From: Methanomassiliicoccales archaeon UBA280
GTDB lineage: Archaea > Thermoplasmatota > Thermoplasmata > SG8-5
Direction: 5' to 3'
DNA length: 49,815 nucleotides
NCBI GenBank assembly: GCA_002499085.1
Contig: DAKD01000035.1
Span: 1 to 49,815 of the forward strand
This document shows, one piece after another, positions 48,801 through 49,815 of this stretch (positions are counted from its first letter, which is position 1; each line of letters opens with the position of its first letter). The position numbers and the translations under genes are program-made. The notes beneath the pieces are model-generated. The model did not search any database, was not told the origin of the DNA, and saw only the letters and a program-made list of their open reading frames with translations.

Positions 48801-49508
48801 TGGGACTCCGGGGCAATCATCGACACTGTTCCCGCAGGAACGGCAACTTACACCGACCATGGGAGAGGCGAGATTGACGGCATCAACTGGTGGTACGTTG
48901 TCAGAGCGGAGGACATCTGGGGCAACCTGGACACGAACACCAACGCCGTGCCCGAGGAGGGCGGCTCCACGATCGAGTATTCGATAGACCTGGCCGGGAA
49001 ATCGGCCGGAACATGGGTGTTCGTCTCGTTTCCGATAGATGTCAGCGGCAACATTCAGACGATTCTCAACGACGCCACGCTGGGTGACGCGGGCACGGCC
49101 TGGACCATGGCCAAGTGGTACAACCCCCAGACGCCGGCGGACCCATGGAAGACCTACCGTGTCGGAGGCACTGCCAACGACCTGGCGGCGATAAACAACG
49201 CGATGGGCGTGTGGCTCTGGATAACCGCGAACGGCGGGGACCAGGACCTTACGGTGGCAGTCGAGGGCAACTATCCTGCCTCAGCGGCAACAGTAAATCT
49301 GTACGCGGGCTGGAACCTTGTCGGTTACCCGAGCGCGACTGGCCGGGCCGAATCGACAACCCTGCCGGCGCAGGCCGACTATGTCGCGGTCTGGCAGGCC
49401 GCATCCCCGTATATCAGCCAGCATGCCAAAGGCTCCTCCACGATGTCCCATGGCAACGCCTACTGGGTGCATGTGACGGCAGACTGCACATGGGTAGTCA
49501 ACCCGTAA
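45840..49508 (+). CDS. Secreted clostripain-family (C11) cysteine protease, multidomain
   Basis: A 1222-residue exported protein. A signal peptide (FYVVMSLIVAAVMVIPVPF) is followed by about 170 residues of unknown type and a clostripain-like domain: WAYIYVCNGEASGIESYL, His321 in WDNGGHGGGVDG and Cys367 in VVAWDLCLMMTQEW form the catalytic dyad. Clostripains prefer Arg/Lys (family knowledge). Then come an Ig-like domain (TCTVTSPSEGADIPMDGIFT), further beta domains, an FN3 unit and the C-terminal module with GWNLVGYP shared with the S8 protease (about residues 965-1222). ATG 45840 after GGATAGGTG is preferred; GTG 45831 and TTG 45834 are nearby. The catalytic NxGGHGGG context is complete. Confidence 0.88.
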   Translation: MVGEERLGFYVVMSLIVAAVMVIPVPFSGSALQSGNDAVCNGSLVGDELFLGGHTFAIHGDLDDRALYMDGAQMDLAGIVPWWVSGLVADGEIHLVIGDAAYRTYLSQYLMSPDDGNTWDFAEPFWGFLKPRIGTADGAMYVTFERSMNGEEATCYLHTDTGFEGVRQIPPLHYADVLDYRVTSEYLMYDEARKKEFTDTPAKDLTSESGRAEAKEWAYIYVCNGEASGIESYLEADATEMAAGGSSANHWAICLFDDNGAGTNQVRVMNVGGGGYTSYTMAQVGLPSEPDLNSPSTFITFLDWCFDNYPGNKVVWDNGGHGGGVDGAMYDETPSSGVIDLVEITTIADSLVTALGRPIDVVAWDLCLMMTQEWLYGYKPITPFSVASMNTIVGAGFNYQSLMNYLAANNPTPLLMAHKIAEDYWTGESAYISVVDMDNWDYTMMPTFNNLCQELRHGSYLTQINTAFTNAWYPYTSGYCHDMWEWMANINSGISNPTVQALALQVRDQTWTANYPSGLNDAVLMEYGSNTRHHGLGDEKVANTAWKIDIETIRNEMITTSGVSNTIPTCTVTSPSEGADIPMDGIFTIQGTASDSVSVSRVEVKINREWWTVATGTNSWSFSWDVTSDSAYYGLGAYKVWARSYDGTDYSNYQCINVNVIESYGSAGTVTLDKATYLLEDTALVTVTDGDLTAPSITVNVRSTAEPAGETVTLLATTPQGKYEGSVPISATNSAGVLMVAHGNTITATYNDANDGSGPATVTDTASVDGQVGATSGLAVEWTGTSSATLISQDFSSTTFPPTGWSTYTSGTTGTWSRQTTANAGGVSPEARFYYGNSGTGVSVLYAGPFNTAGMTSISLQWQNMINDYTGGTGVQCRLQTSTNANTWTDAGYLWDDTVNPGSQSAALIQNTVTVNVGSPTLYIGWAVTGNSYQLNYWYIDSILCTYTGGATTDDNLLTWTLSADDGAGANDVSHYNIYRATGASGPWDSGAIIDTVPAGTATYTDHGRGEIDGINWWYVVRAEDIWGNLDTNTNAVPEEGGSTIEYSIDLAGKSAGTWVFVSFPIDVSGNIQTILNDATLGDAGTAWTMAKWYNPQTPADPWKTYRVGGTANDLAAINNAMGVWLWITANGGDQDLTVAVEGNYPASAATVNLYAGWNLVGYPSATGRAESTTLPAQADYVAVWQAASPYISQHAKGSSTMSHGNAYWVHVTADCTWVVNP

Positions 49509-49524
49509 TAAAACACGAAAGAAT

Positions 49525-49553
49525 GGGAGGCCGCAAGGCCTCCCCCTTTTCTA
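49525..49553 (+). terminator. GNRA-loop hairpin terminator after the C11 protease
   Basis: GGGAGGCC-GCAA-GGCCTCCC is a perfect 8-bp stem with a GCAA tetraloop, followed by CCTTTTCTAATTTTC. The A-U pair here replaces a G-U pair in the copy at 45687, so the fold is conserved. Confidence 0.75.
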
Positions 49554-49815
49554 ATTTTCTATTATTTTCGTTTAATGCATGATGCAATAACTGGCGTTCT
49601 GCGAACGCCAGCGGTGGATTTTCGAGCAGGGTTGTTCGGCATCCAAAGTCCTGAGGGACATTTGGAATTGCCGCAACAGACCTGGGCACCCGGCCAACCA
49701 CTCAGATTTTTCGAGCAGGTTGACCAGAGCTTTTTCTATTAATAAATTTTTCTTTTTGGCGACGGTCAACCAGCGGAGAAAAATCTTTCAAAAAGAAAAA
49801 CTTCAGCGCAGAAAA
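49554..49815. other. Gene-free right end with hairpin and inverted repeat
   Basis: No supported gene. It has a perfect hairpin CTGGCGTTC-TGC-GAACGCCAG (49591-49611), two direct copies of TTTTCGAGCAGG (49619-49630 and 49708-49719) and an 11-bp inverted repeat TTTTTCTTTTT / AAAAAGAAAAA (49747-49757 and 49790-49800) resembling that at 1076-1123. A short minus-strand frame (49572-49769) lacks promoter or family support. Confidence 0.4.

Noticed and set aside
49572..49769. 65-residue minus-strand frame at the right end
   Set aside because: Covers hairpins and repeats, has no promoter or recognised family; more likely non-coding or part of a relic.

Overview
The window is archaeal chromosome, most likely from the Thermoplasmatota (inference). 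The evidence seen is a set of archaeal information genes (eS6, aIF2-gamma, eS8, SRP19), archaeal-only families (pantoate kinase, DUF357, DUF211, 6-phospho-3-hexuloisomerase), and A/T-rich TATA boxes 25-38 nt upstream of start codons, several of which look leaderless. The backbone is GC-rich. Between about 7.57 and 13.5 kb there is a clearly AT-rich accessory island.

Layout. 1-5.3 kb: DUF1015, DUF3783, a cis-prenyltransferase plus methyltransferase pair, a zinc-finger membrane protein, a membrane hydrolase-like gene and DUF357. 5.3-7.5 kb: CoaBC and pantoate kinase, two steps of archaeal CoA synthesis. 7.6-13.5 kb: the island, with a small TM protein and partner, a terminase-small-subunit-like gene with a remnant of a deleted large terminase, a C39-like peptidase coupled to an unknown winged-helix-like protein, an AbrB/PhoU-like protein and an unknown 402-residue protein. 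13.5-20.1 kb: one operon encoding all seven steps to chorismate plus chorismate mutase, in six genes with two fusions (shikimate kinase-dehydroquinase and chorismate mutase-DAHP synthase). 20.1-29.9 kb: U32 peptidase family protein, LamG/FN3 surface protein, B12-type radical SAM protein, double zinc-ribbon protein, SagB-like oxidoreductase, flavodoxin, a YbjN-like protein and CorA. 30.1-34.6 kb: eS6/aIF2-gamma/PIN, eS8/SRP19 and DUF211. 34.8-36.7 kb: an endonuclease IV with a histone-H1-like tail, and hexuloisomerase. 36.8-39.7 kb: a ubiquitin-like protein ending in GG, an E2-like enzyme and a JAMM isopeptidase in one operon, divergent from thioredoxin/thioredoxin reductase. 39.7-49.5 kb: a CPA-type antiporter and two giant secreted proteases (subtilisin type and clostripain type).

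The most exciting system is the Ubl-E2-JAMM operon. It looks like a compact eukaryote-like protein-conjugation cassette in an archaeon with no E1 or RING gene beside it. It shares an intergenic region with a thioredoxin operon, and matching TCCCGA/TCGGGA inverted repeats lie at the two promoters.

Other distinctive features are: a probable CTG start at the head of the fused shikimate kinase; the histone-like tail on an AP endonuclease; and the duplicated 5' leaders, C-terminal modules and GNRA-loop terminators of the two secreted proteases. There are also two copies of an IS200/IS605-like miniature element. A nearly identical 90-bp disordered-linker segment is shared by two unrelated genes. 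No rRNA, tRNA or CRISPR array was seen.
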